Shown: one piece after another, positions 49,697-59,042 of the stretch
Numbering within the stretch: position 1 is the stretch's first letter
How the letters are laid out: every line of letters begins with the position of its first letter
Source: Mycolicibacter kumamotonensis
GTDB taxonomy: Bacteria > Actinomycetota > Actinomycetes > Mycobacteriales > Mycobacteriaceae
DNA length: 64,000 nucleotides
NCBI RefSeq assembly: GCF_002086285.1
Contig: NZ_MVHU01000002.1
Location: 124,001-188,000, forward strand
Direction: 5' to 3'
Made by a program: the position numbers and the translations under genes
The notes under the pieces: generated by a model
Database searches by the model: none
Told to the model about the DNA's origin: nothing
The model's input: only the letters and a program-made list of their open reading frames with translations

Positions 49697-51091
49697 ATGG
49701 TGAACCGGTTGTCGGCGACGGATGCCTCCTTCTATCGCCTGGACAACACCACCACACCGATGTACGTCCAGTCGTTGTACATCCTGCGCAACCCGCGTGG
49801 CGGACTTCCCTATGAGAAGTTGCTGGAGACGGTGGAGCAACGGCTGCCGCAGATCCCGCGTTACCGGCAGAAGATCCGCGAAGTCACGATGGGCCTGGCC
49901 CGCCCGGTATGGGTGGACGATCACGACTTCGACATCACCTACCACGTACGACATCTGGCGGTGCCGTCTCCCGGCAGCGACCAGCAGCTGCACGAGCTGA
50001 CCGCCTACCTCAGCCAGCAGCCGCTGGACCGGCTCCGGCCGCTGTGGGAGATGTATCTGATCGAGGGCCTGGCCGGCAACCGGATCGCGCTCTACATCAA
50101 GTCGCATCAGACCCTGGTCAACGGAATGGCGGCACCGGCCCTCGGGCACGTCCTGGTCGACCGGACGCAACGCCCGCCGCCGTTCGACGAGGACATCTGG
50201 GTTCCGCGGCGCGAGCCCGGCGCCGCCGAGCTGGTCCTCGGCGCGGTCGCGGATTGGGTGGCGGCGCCCCGAACCCAGCTGCAAGCGGTCGGATCGACCG
50301 TCGGCAGCCCGCTGACCTGGTTGGGCCGCAAGGCCTTCGACACGGCGCGGGTGATCGCGCGCGGAACGGCGCCGCAGAGTCCGCTCAACACCCAGGTGTC
50401 GCAGAACCGGCTCTTCACGGTGGCGCAGGGAGCGCTGGAGGACTACCGCACGGTACGGGCCCGTTACGACTGTGCCATCAACGACGTCGTGCTCGCGGTG
50501 ATCACCGGAGCATTGCGCAATTGGCTGCTGTCCCGCGGCGAGCCGGTGGGATCGACCCGCACGGTGCGGGCCATGGCTCCGCTGTCGGTGTACCCGGACC
50601 ATGAATACGACACCGCGGGCCAGCCCATCGGTGCGGTCACCCCGTTCCTGGTGGATCTGCCGGTCGGAGAACCCAATCCGGTGGTCCGGCTCTCCCAGAT
50701 CGCCTATGCCACCGAATCCCATCCCACGTCGACCGGTTTGGTCGACGCCCGCACCATCCTGACCGTCTCGGGATTCGCGCCGCCGACCCTGCACGCGATG
50801 GGAGTCCGGGTCGCGACCGCCTTCGCCGGGTTCTCCGGGCGGGTGTTCAACCTGCTGATCACCAATGCACCCGGCGCCCAGCGCCAGCTCTACATCTGCG
50901 GCGCCAAGCTGCTCGAGACCTACAGCGTGCCACCGCTGTTGCCCAACAAGGCGTTCACCATCGGCGTCACGTCCTACAACGGCACGCTGTACTACGGGGT
51001 CAACGCCGACCGCAAGTCGATGAGTGACGTCGGGCTGGTCTCGGCGTTGTTGGACGAGGCACTCGCGGAGCTGCTGGAGGCGGCCACGTGA
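49697..51091 (+). CDS. tgs3: WS/DGAT-like protein (Tgs3/Rv3234c-Rv3233c-like), degenerate motif
   Basis: A 464-residue WS/DGAT-family protein. The usual HHxxxDG active-site motif reads HQTLVNG (137-143), with the second His replaced by Gln and Asp by Asn, so acyltransferase activity may be low or absent. The full family length is present as one gene, whereas in M. tuberculosis the corresponding region is annotated as two (Rv3234c and Rv3233c). The ATG at 49697 follows GGGAGG. The stop overlaps the ppk2 start by 4 bp. Whether it stores lipid or has another acyl-binding function is unclear. Confidence 0.88.
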   Translation: MVNRLSATDASFYRLDNTTTPMYVQSLYILRNPRGGLPYEKLLETVEQRLPQIPRYRQKIREVTMGLARPVWVDDHDFDITYHVRHLAVPSPGSDQQLHELTAYLSQQPLDRLRPLWEMYLIEGLAGNRIALYIKSHQTLVNGMAAPALGHVLVDRTQRPPPFDEDIWVPRREPGAAELVLGAVADWVAAPRTQLQAVGSTVGSPLTWLGRKAFDTARVIARGTAPQSPLNTQVSQNRLFTVAQGALEDYRTVRARYDCAINDVVLAVITGALRNWLLSRGEPVGSTRTVRAMAPLSVYPDHEYDTAGQPIGAVTPFLVDLPVGEPNPVVRLSQIAYATESHPTSTGLVDARTILTVSGFAPPTLHAMGVRVATAFAGFSGRVFNLLITNAPGAQRQLYICGAKLLETYSVPPLLPNKAFTIGVTSYNGTLYYGVNADRKSMSDVGLVSALLDEALAELLEAAT

Positions 51092-51909
51092 GCGGCGCGC
51101 CGGCCGGGCGTCGGATAGCCGACCACGTCTACGAGGCCGAATTGCGACGCCTGCAGATCGAATTCGTCAAACTTCAGGAATGGGTGCGCGCCACCGGTGC
51201 CCGGGTCGTGGTGATCTTCGAAGGTCGTGACGCGGCAGGCAAAGGCGGCGCCATCAAACGGATCACCGAAGGCCTCAACCCGCGCGTGGTGCACGTCGCA
51301 GCGCTTCCGGCGCCCACCGAGCGCGAACGTGGGCAGTGGTACTTCCAGCGCTACGTCGCGGCCTTGCCGGCTCGCGGCGAGATCACCTTGTTCGACCGGT
51401 CCTGGTACAACCGCGCCGGCGTGGAAAAGGTGATGGGGTTCTGCACGCCGGACGAGCATGCGCGGTTTTTGGCGCAGGCCCCGGTCTTCGAGCGGCTGTT
51501 GATCGACGACGGGATCCTGTTGCGCAAGTATTGGTTCTCGGTTTCGCAGGGCGAGCAACTGCGCCGGTTCCGCAAGCGGCGCAACGATCCGCTGCGGCAG
51601 TGGAAGCTGTCTGCCATGGACCTCGAGGCGGTGAACCGCTGGGAGGACTACTCGCGGGCCCGCGACGAGATGATGGCGCACACCGACGTTGCGGCAAGCC
51701 CCTGGTACGTGGTCGAGTCGGAGATCAAGAAGCACGCGCGACTGAACATGATGGCGCACCTGCTGTCGACGATTCCCTATGGCGAGGTGGCGCTCCCACA
51801 GGTGGACCTGCCGGAGCAACCCGTCGGTAGCGGTGACTATCAGCGCCCCGATCGGGGGAACTACCACTACGTGGACGACTACGCCGCCACACTGATGGGC
51901 GAGGCATGA
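51088..51909 (+). CDS. ppk2: Polyphosphate kinase 2
   Basis: A 273-residue PPK2-family kinase (Rv3232c, 295 aa). Walker A is GRDAAGKGG, the lid region is LPAPTERERGQWYFQRYV, and Walker B is FDRSWYNRAGVE. Mycobacterial PPK2 uses polyphosphate to make GTP from GDP and so lowers polyphosphate levels. It is coupled to the tgs3-like gene by a 4-bp overlap. A polyphosphate/lipid storage link is inference. Confidence 0.93.
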   Translation: MSGAPAGRRIADHVYEAELRRLQIEFVKLQEWVRATGARVVVIFEGRDAAGKGGAIKRITEGLNPRVVHVAALPAPTERERGQWYFQRYVAALPARGEITLFDRSWYNRAGVEKVMGFCTPDEHARFLAQAPVFERLLIDDGILLRKYWFSVSQGEQLRRFRKRRNDPLRQWKLSAMDLEAVNRWEDYSRARDEMMAHTDVAASPWYVVESEIKKHARLNMMAHLLSTIPYGEVALPQVDLPEQPVGSGDYQRPDRGNYHYVDDYAATLMGEA

Positions 51910-51943
51910 GCTGCCGCGCCCGGGCGGGTTAGGGTCTGGACTC

Positions 51944-52453
51944 ATGCGCGTGTACATCCCGGCGACGCTGGCCATGCTGACGCAGCTGGTCGCCGACGGT
52001 TCACTCCGGCCGGTCAGCGGGACGGCGTTCGCGGTGACGCCGGCCCTGCGGGAGTCCTACGCGCACGGCGACGAGGACGAACTGGCCGAGGTCGCCCTCG
52101 GCGAAGCGGCATTGGCATCGCTGCGGCTGCTCGGTGCCGCCGACCCGGCCCCGGCCGACCAGTCACTGCCCACTCGCAGAGCGGTGCTGGTCGCCGAGGT
52201 CGAGCCGGTCACCGCCCGACCCGACCTGGATGCCGCCGTGGTGCGGCTGGACGGGCCGGTCACGATCGGCGACGTGGTCGCGGCGTATGTGGATAACGCG
52301 GCCGCAGAGCCCGCCGTGCGCGCGGCGGTGGCCGTGATCGACGATGCAGACCTCGGCAACGAGGATGCCGAGCTGACCGTCGGCGATGCCCAGGACCACG
52401 ACCTGGCCTGGTACGCCACCCAGGAGCTGCCGTTCCTGCTTGACCTGCTCTGA
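51944..52453 (+). CDS. Conserved hypothetical protein (Rv3231c-like)
   Basis: A 169-residue protein, exactly the length of Rv3231c. The start is MRVYIPATLAMLTQLVADGSL. It is acidic, with no membrane segment, signal peptide or catalytic motif that I can recognise. It keeps its position between ppk2 and the desaturase reductase. Its small alpha/beta fold is predicted only by composition. Confidence 0.85.
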   Translation: MRVYIPATLAMLTQLVADGSLRPVSGTAFAVTPALRESYAHGDEDELAEVALGEAALASLRLLGAADPAPADQSLPTRRAVLVAEVEPVTARPDLDAAVVRLDGPVTIGDVVAAYVDNAAAEPAVRAAVAVIDDADLGNEDAELTVGDAQDHDLAWYATQELPFLLDLL

Positions 52454-52469
52454 TGCCGGCCAGGACAAG

Positions 52470-52483
52470 CTACGCTACCGTAG
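52470..52483. promoter_or_regulatory. CTACG-N4-CGTAG operator upstream of the DesA3 reductase
   Basis: CTACG (52470-52474) and CGTAG (52479-52483) form a 5-4-5 perfect palindrome 39 bp upstream of the reductase start. The same core with the same 4-bp spacing recurs upstream of desA3 (53683-53706), which argues for one regulator of both genes. Confidence 0.6.
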
Positions 52484-52522
52484 GTTTATCGACCTTCGGG
52501 TTAGCGAGCAGGGGCTGAATCA

Positions 52523-53668
52523 GTGAGCAAGAAGCATTCGACGATCACCGCCAACGTGGGAGACACCAGGCGGCCCACCGTCGTCGGTGCAGACCGCCAT
52601 CCGGGCTGGAATGCGCTGCGCCGCATCGCCACCCGGATCACCACGCCGCTGCTGCCGGACGATTATCTGCGGCTGGCGAACCCGCTGTGGTCGGCCCGCG
52701 AACTGCGCGGCCGGGTGCTGGAGGTGCGGCGAGAAACCGCCGACTCGGCGACCCTGGTCATCAAGCCCGGCTGGGGCTTTCACTTCGACTACTCCGCCGG
52801 CCAGTACATCGGCATCGGCCTGCTGGTCGACGGCCGCTGGCGCTGGCGGTCCTACTCGCTGACCTCGACCCCGGTCAGCGGCGCGCGCACCATCGCCATC
52901 ACGGTCAAGGCGATGCCCGAAGGCTTCCTGTCCAGCCACCTTGTCGACGGCGTCGCGCCGGGAACCGTGGTGCGGCTGGCCGCTCCGCAGGGCGAATTCG
53001 TGCTGCCCGACCCGCCGCCGGCCACGGTGCTGTTCGTGACCGCCGGGTCCGGGATCACACCGGTCATGTCGATGCTGCGCACCCTGGCCCGCCGGGACGG
53101 CATCACCGATGTGGTGCACGTGCACTCGGCTCCCACCACCGCCGACATGCTCTTCGCCGACGAATTGGCCGCCCTGGCGCGCCAACACCCCGGTTACCGG
53201 CTGCTGTTTCGCGCCACCCGCTCGCAGGGCCGACTGGACCTGTCCGGGCCCGACACGCTGGACGCGGAGGTGCCCGACTGGCGCGGCCGGCAGACCTGGG
53301 CGTGCGGGCCGGCGGCGCTGCTGGGCGACGCCGAGCGCCTCTGGGCGGCCGCGGGGATCGCAGATCAACTGCACATCGAGCGGTTCGCGGTCGCGCGTAC
53401 CGCGGTGGCCGAGGGTGGGGGTACCGTGACCTTCGCGGCCAGCGGCAAGAGCGTCGTCACGGATGCGGCGACGACTCTGCTGGAAGCGGGGGAGAGCGTC
53501 GGGGTCCAGATGCCGTTCGGCTGCCGGATGGGCATCTGTCAGTCTTGCGTGGTGGAGCTGGTCGACGGCCGGGTCCGCGACCTGCGCAGCGGCGCCGACC
53601 ACGAACCGGGCACCCGCATCCAGACTTGCGTCTCGACGGCCGCCGGCGACTGCAAGCTGGACGTCTGA
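52523..53668 (+). CDS. DesA3-partner ferredoxin reductase (Rv3230c-like)
   Basis: A 381-residue flavoprotein reductase (Rv3230c, 380 aa). The FAD-binding motif is [11 protein letters not shown], the NAD(P)H-binding motif is [13 protein letters not shown], and the C-terminal plant-type 2Fe-2S domain has CRMGICQSC plus a fourth Cys in QTCVS. It passes electrons from NADPH to the membrane desaturase DesA3 downstream. The start is a GTG at 52523 after GCAGGGG. The gap to desA3 is 81 bp and holds its own operator. Confidence 0.94.
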   Translation: MSKKHSTITANVGDTRRPTVVGADRHPGWNALRRIATRITTPLLPDDYLRLANPLWSARELRGRVLEVRRETADSATLVIKPGWGFHFDYSAGQYIGIGLLVDGRWRWRSYSLTSTPVSGARTIAITVKAMPEGFLSSHLVDGVAPGTVVRLAAPQGEFVLPDPPPATVLFVTAGSGITPVMSMLRTLARRDGITDVVHVHSAPTTADMLFADELAALARQHPGYRLLFRATRSQGRLDLSGPDTLDAEVPDWRGRQTWACGPAALLGDAERLWAAAGIADQLHIERFAVARTAVAEGGGTVTFAASGKSVVTDAATTLLEAGESVGVQMPFGCRMGICQSCVVELVDGRVRDLRSGADHEPGTRIQTCVSTAAGDCKLDV

Positions 53669-53682
53669 CAGTTACCCGCTGG

Positions 53683-53715
53683 TAACCTACGCAGACGTAG
53701 GTTACGATGGCGTAG
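53683..53715. promoter_or_regulatory. Perfect 10-4-10 palindrome and second operator upstream of desA3
   Basis: GTAACCTACG (53683-53692) and CGTAGGTTAC (53697-53706) are perfect inverted repeats around 4 bp. An overlapping second copy, TACG-N4-CGTA, occupies 53704-53715. Both carry the core found at 52470. The start of desA3 lies 35 bp downstream, so binding would block a promoter here. Confidence 0.7.
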
Positions 53716-53749
53716 GTCAAGTAGTGAAAGCTCCCTGGAAGGCGGTCTG

Positions 53750-55009
53750 ATGGCGGTAACCGACGTCGAGGTGTTCGCGCACCTCAGCGACGCCGATGTA
53801 GAGAACCTTGCCGCTGAGCTCGACGCCATCCGCCGTGACATCGAGGACTCCCGCGGTGAGCGCGACGCCCGCTACATCCGCCGGACCATCGCCGCCCAGC
53901 GCATTCTCGAGGTGACCGGCCGGGTGCTGCTGGCCGCCGGCACGCGCCGCTCGGCCCGCTGGGCCGGCACCGCCACCCTGGGCGTGGCCAAGATCATCGA
54001 GAACATGGAGATCGGCCACAACGTCATGCACGGCCAGTGGGACTGGATGAATGATCCGGAGATCCACTCCAGCGGCTGGGAGTGGGACATGGCCGGGTCG
54101 TCCAAGCACTGGCGTTTCACCCACAACTTCGCCCACCACAAGTACACCAACATCCTCGGCATGGACGACGATGTGGGCTACGGCCTGCTGCGGGTCACCC
54201 GCGACGTGCCCTGGAAGCGCTTCAACCTGTTCAACGTGTTTTACAACATCATGTTGGCGGTTGGCTTCGAGTGGGGAGTCGCGTTGCAGCACTTGGAGAT
54301 CGGAAGGATCTTCATGGGGCGCAGCGACCGTGCGGCGACCCTGGTGCGGCTGCGGGAGTTCGCCGGCAAGGCCGGCCGGCAGGTGTTCAAGGACTACGTC
54401 GCCTTCCCGGCTCTGACTGCGCTGTCGCCCGGCGCGACGTTCGCCTCGACGGTGAAGGCCAACGTGATCGCCAACGTGATCCGCAACATCTGGTCCAACG
54501 CGATCATCTTCTGCGGTCACTTCCCGGACGGCGCCGATAAATTCACCAAGACCGACATGGTCGGTGAGTCGCGCGGCCACTGGTATCTGCGCCAGCTGCT
54601 GGGCAGCGCCAATATCGACGCCGGGCCGGCGATGCGGTTCTTCAGCGGCAGCCTGTCGCATCAGATCGAGCATCACCTGTACCCCGACCTGCCCAGTAAC
54701 CGCTACCCCGAGATCGCGCAGCGGGTGCGTCAGGTATGCGAGAAGTACGACCTGCCCTACACCTCAGGACCGTTCCTGGTGCAGTACGGCAAGACCTGGC
54801 GCACCATCGCCAAACTGTCGCTGCCGGACCGGTTCCTGCGCGACAGCGCCGACGATGCTCCGGAGACCCGCAGTGAGAAGATGTTCGCCGCACTGGAACC
54901 CGGCTACTCCGGTACCGACCCGGCGACCGGGCGGCGCCGCGGGCTCAAGACTGCGATCGCGACCGTGCGGGGCTGGCGCCGGGCCAAGCGGGTCCCGCTG
55001 GCGGCCTGA
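53750..55009 (+). CDS. desA3: Acyl-CoA delta-9 desaturase DesA3
   Basis: A 419-residue membrane desaturase (Rv3229c, 427 aa). The three His boxes are HNVMH (90-94), HNFAHH (125-130) and HQIEHH near residue 302. Hydrophobic stretches lie between them. It desaturates stearoyl-CoA to oleoyl-CoA using the upstream reductase. Oleate feeds phospholipids and triacylglycerol, which links it to the WS/DGAT genes. In M. tuberculosis DesA3 is a target of the drug isoxyl. Confidence 0.95.
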   Translation: MAVTDVEVFAHLSDADVENLAAELDAIRRDIEDSRGERDARYIRRTIAAQRILEVTGRVLLAAGTRRSARWAGTATLGVAKIIENMEIGHNVMHGQWDWMNDPEIHSSGWEWDMAGSSKHWRFTHNFAHHKYTNILGMDDDVGYGLLRVTRDVPWKRFNLFNVFYNIMLAVGFEWGVALQHLEIGRIFMGRSDRAATLVRLREFAGKAGRQVFKDYVAFPALTALSPGATFASTVKANVIANVIRNIWSNAIIFCGHFPDGADKFTKTDMVGESRGHWYLRQLLGSANIDAGPAMRFFSGSLSHQIEHHLYPDLPSNRYPEIAQRVRQVCEKYDLPYTSGPFLVQYGKTWRTIAKLSLPDRFLRDSADDAPETRSEKMFAALEPGYSGTDPATGRRRGLKTAIATVRGWRRAKRVPLAA

Positions 55010-55028
55010 GCGCTGCTGACCGGGGGCG

Positions 55029-56009
55029 CTAGCCCTCGCGGAGCGTCGCCAACAGCTGCCGTGCGGCGCAGACCCGTCGTGCCGCAGGTCCGGTGAGCGT
55101 GTCCAGGGCGCACTCGGGGTCGGCTGGAGGTCCCAGATGCCCGCAGCCGCGCGGACATTCGGTGATCGTCTCGGCCAAATCGGAGAACGCCATCAGCACG
55201 TCATCGGGGGAGATGTGGGCCAGGCCGAAGGATCGGATACCCGGAGTGTCGATCACCCAGCCGGATCCGATCAGTCGCAGCGCCACCGACTGGGTCGAGG
55301 TATGCCGCCCGCGGCCGATGTCGGTGACTTCGCCGACAGCTCGGTCAGCTTGGGGAACAAGGCGGTTCGCCAGGGTTGATTTGCCGACACCGGAGTGGCC
55401 CAGCAGCACGGTGATTCGGCCGGCCAGTAATTCTGCCACCGCCTCGAGCGGGTCGTCACGGCCGGCGGTGACCACCGTGAGATCCAGATCGGCGAATTGC
55501 TGGGCGAACGGCTCGGGATCGGCCAGGTCCGTCTTGGTCAGGCACAGAATCGGCGTCAGGCCACCGGCGTAGGCCGCGATCAGAGCCCGCTCGACCAGCC
55601 CGGTGCGTGGCGGCGGGTCGGCCAGTGCCACCACGATCAGCAGCTGGTCGGCGTTGGCGACCACCACCCGTTCGGTGGGATCGGTGTCATCGGCGGTGCG
55701 CCGCAACACTGTTCGTCGCGGTCCCCGCCGCACGATGCGGGCCAGCGTGTCGGGCCGGCCGGAGAGGTCCCCGACTACGTCGACGTGGTCGCCGACGACG
55801 ATCGGGGTGCGGCCCAGCTCGCGGGCGCGCATCGCGGTGACCTGGCGGTCCGGGTCGTCGTCGAGCACGCAACCCCAGCGGCCGCGGTCGACGCTGACCA
55901 CCATCGCCGACTGCGCGTCGGCGTGCTCGGGGCGGATCTTGGTGCGCGGCCTGGAGCCACGGCCGGAGCGGACCTTGACGTCGGACTCGTCGTAGTCGCC
56001 GGGCTTCAA
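55029..56009 (-). CDS. rsgA: Ribosome small-subunit GTPase RsgA
   Basis: A circularly permuted GTPase of about 326 residues (Rv3228, 330 aa) involved in late 30S assembly. G4 ([10 protein letters not shown]) precedes G1 ([10 protein letters not shown]) and G3 ([10 protein letters not shown]). The N-terminal OB domain and the C-terminal zinc motif ([16 protein letters not shown]) are present. A TTG at 56009 overlaps the aroA stop (TTGA) and starts at [11 protein letters not shown], where homologues begin. An ATG at 56045 would add 12 residues inside aroA. Confidence 0.92.
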   Translation of the reverse strand: MKPGDYDESDVKVRSGRGSRPRTKIRPEHADAQSAMVVSVDRGRWGCVLDDDPDRQVTAMRARELGRTPIVVGDHVDVVGDLSGRPDTLARIVRRGPRRTVLRRTADDTDPTERVVVANADQLLIVVALADPPPRTGLVERALIAAYAGGLTPILCLTKTDLADPEPFAQQFADLDLTVVTAGRDDPLEAVAELLAGRITVLLGHSGVGKSTLANRLVPQADRAVGEVTDIGRGRHTSTQSVALRLIGSGWVIDTPGIRSFGLAHISPDDVLMAFSDLAETITECPRGCGHLGPPADPECALDTLTGPAARRVCAARQLLATLREG

Positions 56010-57298
56010 GCGACCGAACCCGATTCGGTCAGCATCTCCGCCCACATGCGGGGGAACGCGGGCAGCGTCTTGGCGGTCGTCTCGATGTCCTGCACCTCGA
56101 CGTCGGCGACCCGCAATCCGATGATCGCGCCGGCGGTGGCCATCCGGTGATCGGCGTAGGAATGCCAGGTTCCGCCGTGCAGCGGGGTCGCGGTGATCAC
56201 CAGGCCGTCGGGGGTCTCGATGCTGTCGCCGCCGAGCCGGTTGATCTCGGTGGTCAGCGCCGCCAGCCGGTCGGTCTCGTGCCCGCGCAGATGCGCGATA
56301 CCGCGCAGGTGCGACACCGATCCGGGTTCGGCCAGGGCGGCCAGTGCGGCCACCGTGGGGGTGAGCTCACCGACCGCGCGCAGGTCGACGTCGAAGCCGG
56401 CGTAGCTGCCCGGCCCCCGCACCTGCAGCTGCGACTCGGCGTGGCGCATCACCGCGCCCGTTCGGCCGATGATGTCGGTGATGGCATCGGCCGGTTGAAC
56501 CCCGACGGCCGGCCAGTCGGCGATGCGCACCTCGCCCCCGGTCACGACGGCGGCTGCCAGGAACGGTGTCGCGTTGGACAGGTCCGGCTCGATCTCCCAG
56601 TGGCGGGCCGCCGGAACCGCCGGCCGCACCCGCCAGCGGTTCGCGACCGAGTCGTCGACGTCGATTCCGGCTTGGCGCAGCATCGCCACCGTCATCGCGA
56701 TGTGTGGCGCCGAGGGCAGGGAAGCGCCGGTGTGCTCCACGGTCAGGCCGTCGTCGAACGCGGCAGCGGCCAGCAGCAGGCCGGAGACGAACTGCGAGGA
56801 CGCCGACGCATCGATCTGAACGGTGCCGCCGGGGACCGACCCGGCGCCCTTGATCGCGAACGGCAGGGTGTCACCGTCGATCGCGATGCCCAGGCCCCGC
56901 ATCGCGTCCAACAGCGGCGCGATCGGCCGGGCCCGGGCCTGTTCGTCACCGTCGAAGATCACCGTGGCGGTGCCCAGCGCCGCCAGTGGCGGCACGAACC
57001 GCAACACGGTGCCGGCCAGCCCGCAGTTCACCCGGGTATCCGGCTCGGGATCGAGCTCGCCGCTGACCGTGACCTGGTGGGCCACCGCCTCGACCCGCAG
57101 ACCCAGGGCGCGCAGCGCGTCGAGCATCAAGTCGGTGTCGCGGCTGCGCAGGGCGCCGGAGAGGGTGGAGACTTCGCCGCCGCGCGCCGCCGCCAGCGCC
57201 GCCAGGATCAGGGCCCGGTTGGTCTGGGACTTCGAACCGGGCACGGTGACCGTTGCGTTGACAGGGGTGCTGGTGGTCGGTGCCGGCCAAGTCGTCAC
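56006..57298 (-). CDS. aroA: 3-phosphoshikimate 1-carboxyvinyltransferase (EPSP synthase)
   Basis: A 430-residue shikimate-pathway enzyme (Rv3227, 450 aa). The start GTG at 57298 gives [29 protein letters not shown]; the [10 protein letters not shown] motif is the substrate site. [22 protein letters not shown] and [10 protein letters not shown] are conserved. It makes EPSP from shikimate-3-phosphate and PEP. It lacks the about 20-residue C-terminal tail of the M. tuberculosis protein. The stop overlaps rsgA. Confidence 0.95.
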   Translation of the reverse strand: MTTWPAPTTSTPVNATVTVPGSKSQTNRALILAALAAARGGEVSTLSGALRSRDTDLMLDALRALGLRVEAVAHQVTVSGELDPEPDTRVNCGLAGTVLRFVPPLAALGTATVIFDGDEQARARPIAPLLDAMRGLGIAIDGDTLPFAIKGAGSVPGGTVQIDASASSQFVSGLLLAAAAFDDGLTVEHTGASLPSAPHIAMTVAMLRQAGIDVDDSVANRWRVRPAVPAARHWEIEPDLSNATPFLAAAVVTGGEVRIADWPAVGVQPADAITDIIGRTGAVMRHAESQLQVRGPGSYAGFDVDLRAVGELTPTVAALAALAEPGSVSHLRGIAHLRGHETDRLAALTTEINRLGGDSIETPDGLVITATPLHGGTWHSYADHRMATAGAIIGLRVADVEVQDIETTAKTLPAFPRMWAEMLTESGSVA

Positions 57299-57415
57299 CG
57301 TTTCATCCTGCCAGCGTTTCGCCGGCGCCGGTATCCGGCGCACGTGGGGCGTTCTTTGCCGGTTGGCCGCTTCGCATCACCCGGCCGTTCACCCTGGATC
57401 GTTACGATCGGCGGC

Positions 57416-58996
57416 ATGGCTCTGGCAGCGGGCTCGATTTTTGCTGAGTACACCATCCTCAAACTGCTGGGCGCTGGCGGGATGGGCAAGGTGTACCTCG
57501 CTCAGCATCCCCGGCTGCCGCGCCACGACGCGCTGAAGGTGCTTCGCCGGTCGTTGAGCGCCGACGACGAGTATGAGGAGCGCTTCCGGCGGGAAGCCGA
57601 AGCCGCCGCGGTGCTCGATCACCCGAACATCGTGCGGGTGCACGATCGCGGTGAGTATCGCGGGCGGCTGTGGATCGCGATGGAGTACATCGACGGCGAG
57701 ACACTCGGCGAACTGATCTGCCGCAGGTTTCCGGCCGGCATGCCCGCTGCGGCCGTCATTCCGATCGTGGCGTCCATCGCCGGCGCGCTCGACTACGCCC
57801 ACCGCAAAGGCGTGGTGCACCGCGACGTCAAACCCAGCAACATCCTGGTGACCGAGCAAGACGACGGCGACCTGAACGCGGTGCTCGCCGACTTCGGCAT
57901 CGCCCGGCAACTGAGCGGTCCCAGCGGGCTGACCGCGAGCAACCTGGCGATCGGCACCATCGCCTACGCCGCCCCGGAGCAACTGATGGGTTCGGAGGGC
58001 CTGGCACAGGCCGACCAGTACGCGCTGGCCGCCACCACGTTCCAGATGCTCGCCGGGACGCCGCCGTTCCAGCACGACAACCCGGTGACGGTCATCAGCC
58101 ACCATCTGAACACGCCCCCGCCGCTGGTCAGCGAGCAGCGTCCCGAGCTGCAGCCGTTCGACGACGTGCTCGCCGCGGCGCTGGCCAAAGACCCCGCCGA
58201 ACGGTTCCGGAACTGTTCGGATTTCGTTGCGGCACTCGCCGAGCGGCTCGAAGACCCGGACGCCGACGAGGCATCCGACGCGGCCAGCACCGTCGTCCGG
58301 GGCGTCCCGCGGCCGGCGGGGCCCGCCGCGGTACCTCGACGCCGGCTCGCGGTGCTGGCTCGCCCGGCCATCGTGCTGCCGCTGGCCCTGGTGCTGGTGG
58401 GGTCGGTGGCGACCGTGATTCCGCGGCTGCTTACCGACGAGCCGACGGAGACGGCGACCGCCGCCGAGGAGGCACCGGCCGGCGTGGTGGCGCCCCCGAC
58501 GGCGCCGGCGTTCGAGGGCACCTTCCGTGTCGACGCCAACCGGGCGGGGGAAAAGTACAACGGCGTCCCCAACCCGCAGCCGCCCAACGTGAGCACCTGG
58601 TGGGCCGTCGGCTCCTCGTGCGACGACAAACTGTGCACCGCCACGGCGACGATGCTCGACCAGAAGGACCACCATAAGGCCGCCACCATGCCCGACGGGG
58701 GCACCCAGATGGTGCTCGAATACGACCGGGGCACCTGGCGGTCTCGGCCACAAGAGCTGCAGGTACCGTGCGTGGGCGCCGACGGGCGGCTGGACAATCA
58801 GACCACCACCCAGGTGCTGTCGCTGGAGCCCACCATCCCGGGTGTGCTGCACGGCGCGATGGTCGCCACCGTCGACACCAACGAGTGCGGTCAGCGTGGC
58901 GCCCAGATCTGGGTCCCGGTGGTCGCGAGCCGCTTCGGTGACGCGCCGGCCGAGATCATCGGTGACGTCGAGACGAAGCCCGCCAGACCGGCCTGA
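57416..58996 (+). CDS. Receptor Ser/Thr protein kinase, PknF-like
   Basis: A 526-residue transmembrane kinase. The kinase domain (about 12-270) has the P-loop GAGGMGKVYLA, the catalytic Lys41 (HDALKVL), the HRDVKPSN loop, DFGIA and an APEQ motif. One membrane helix follows at about residues 310-330. The extracellular domain has four cysteines (CDDKLC, VPC, NEC) that could pair. The N-terminal sequence and the GLTASN/APEQLMG segments are closest by eye to M. tuberculosis PknF and PknJ. The extracellular domain differs from PknF, so the signal it senses is unknown. Confidence 0.9.
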   Translation: MALAAGSIFAEYTILKLLGAGGMGKVYLAQHPRLPRHDALKVLRRSLSADDEYEERFRREAEAAAVLDHPNIVRVHDRGEYRGRLWIAMEYIDGETLGELICRRFPAGMPAAAVIPIVASIAGALDYAHRKGVVHRDVKPSNILVTEQDDGDLNAVLADFGIARQLSGPSGLTASNLAIGTIAYAAPEQLMGSEGLAQADQYALAATTFQMLAGTPPFQHDNPVTVISHHLNTPPPLVSEQRPELQPFDDVLAAALAKDPAERFRNCSDFVAALAERLEDPDADEASDAASTVVRGVPRPAGPAAVPRRRLAVLARPAIVLPLALVLVGSVATVIPRLLTDEPTETATAAEEAPAGVVAPPTAPAFEGTFRVDANRAGEKYNGVPNPQPPNVSTWWAVGSSCDDKLCTATATMLDQKDHHKAATMPDGGTQMVLEYDRGTWRSRPQELQVPCVGADGRLDNQTTTQVLSLEPTIPGVLHGAMVATVDTNECGQRGAQIWVPVVASRFGDAPAEIIGDVETKPARPA

Positions 58997-59042
58997 CACC
59001 GGCGTCGCCCGGCCTCGGGGCATGCCGGCGTGGAGCCGGTCG

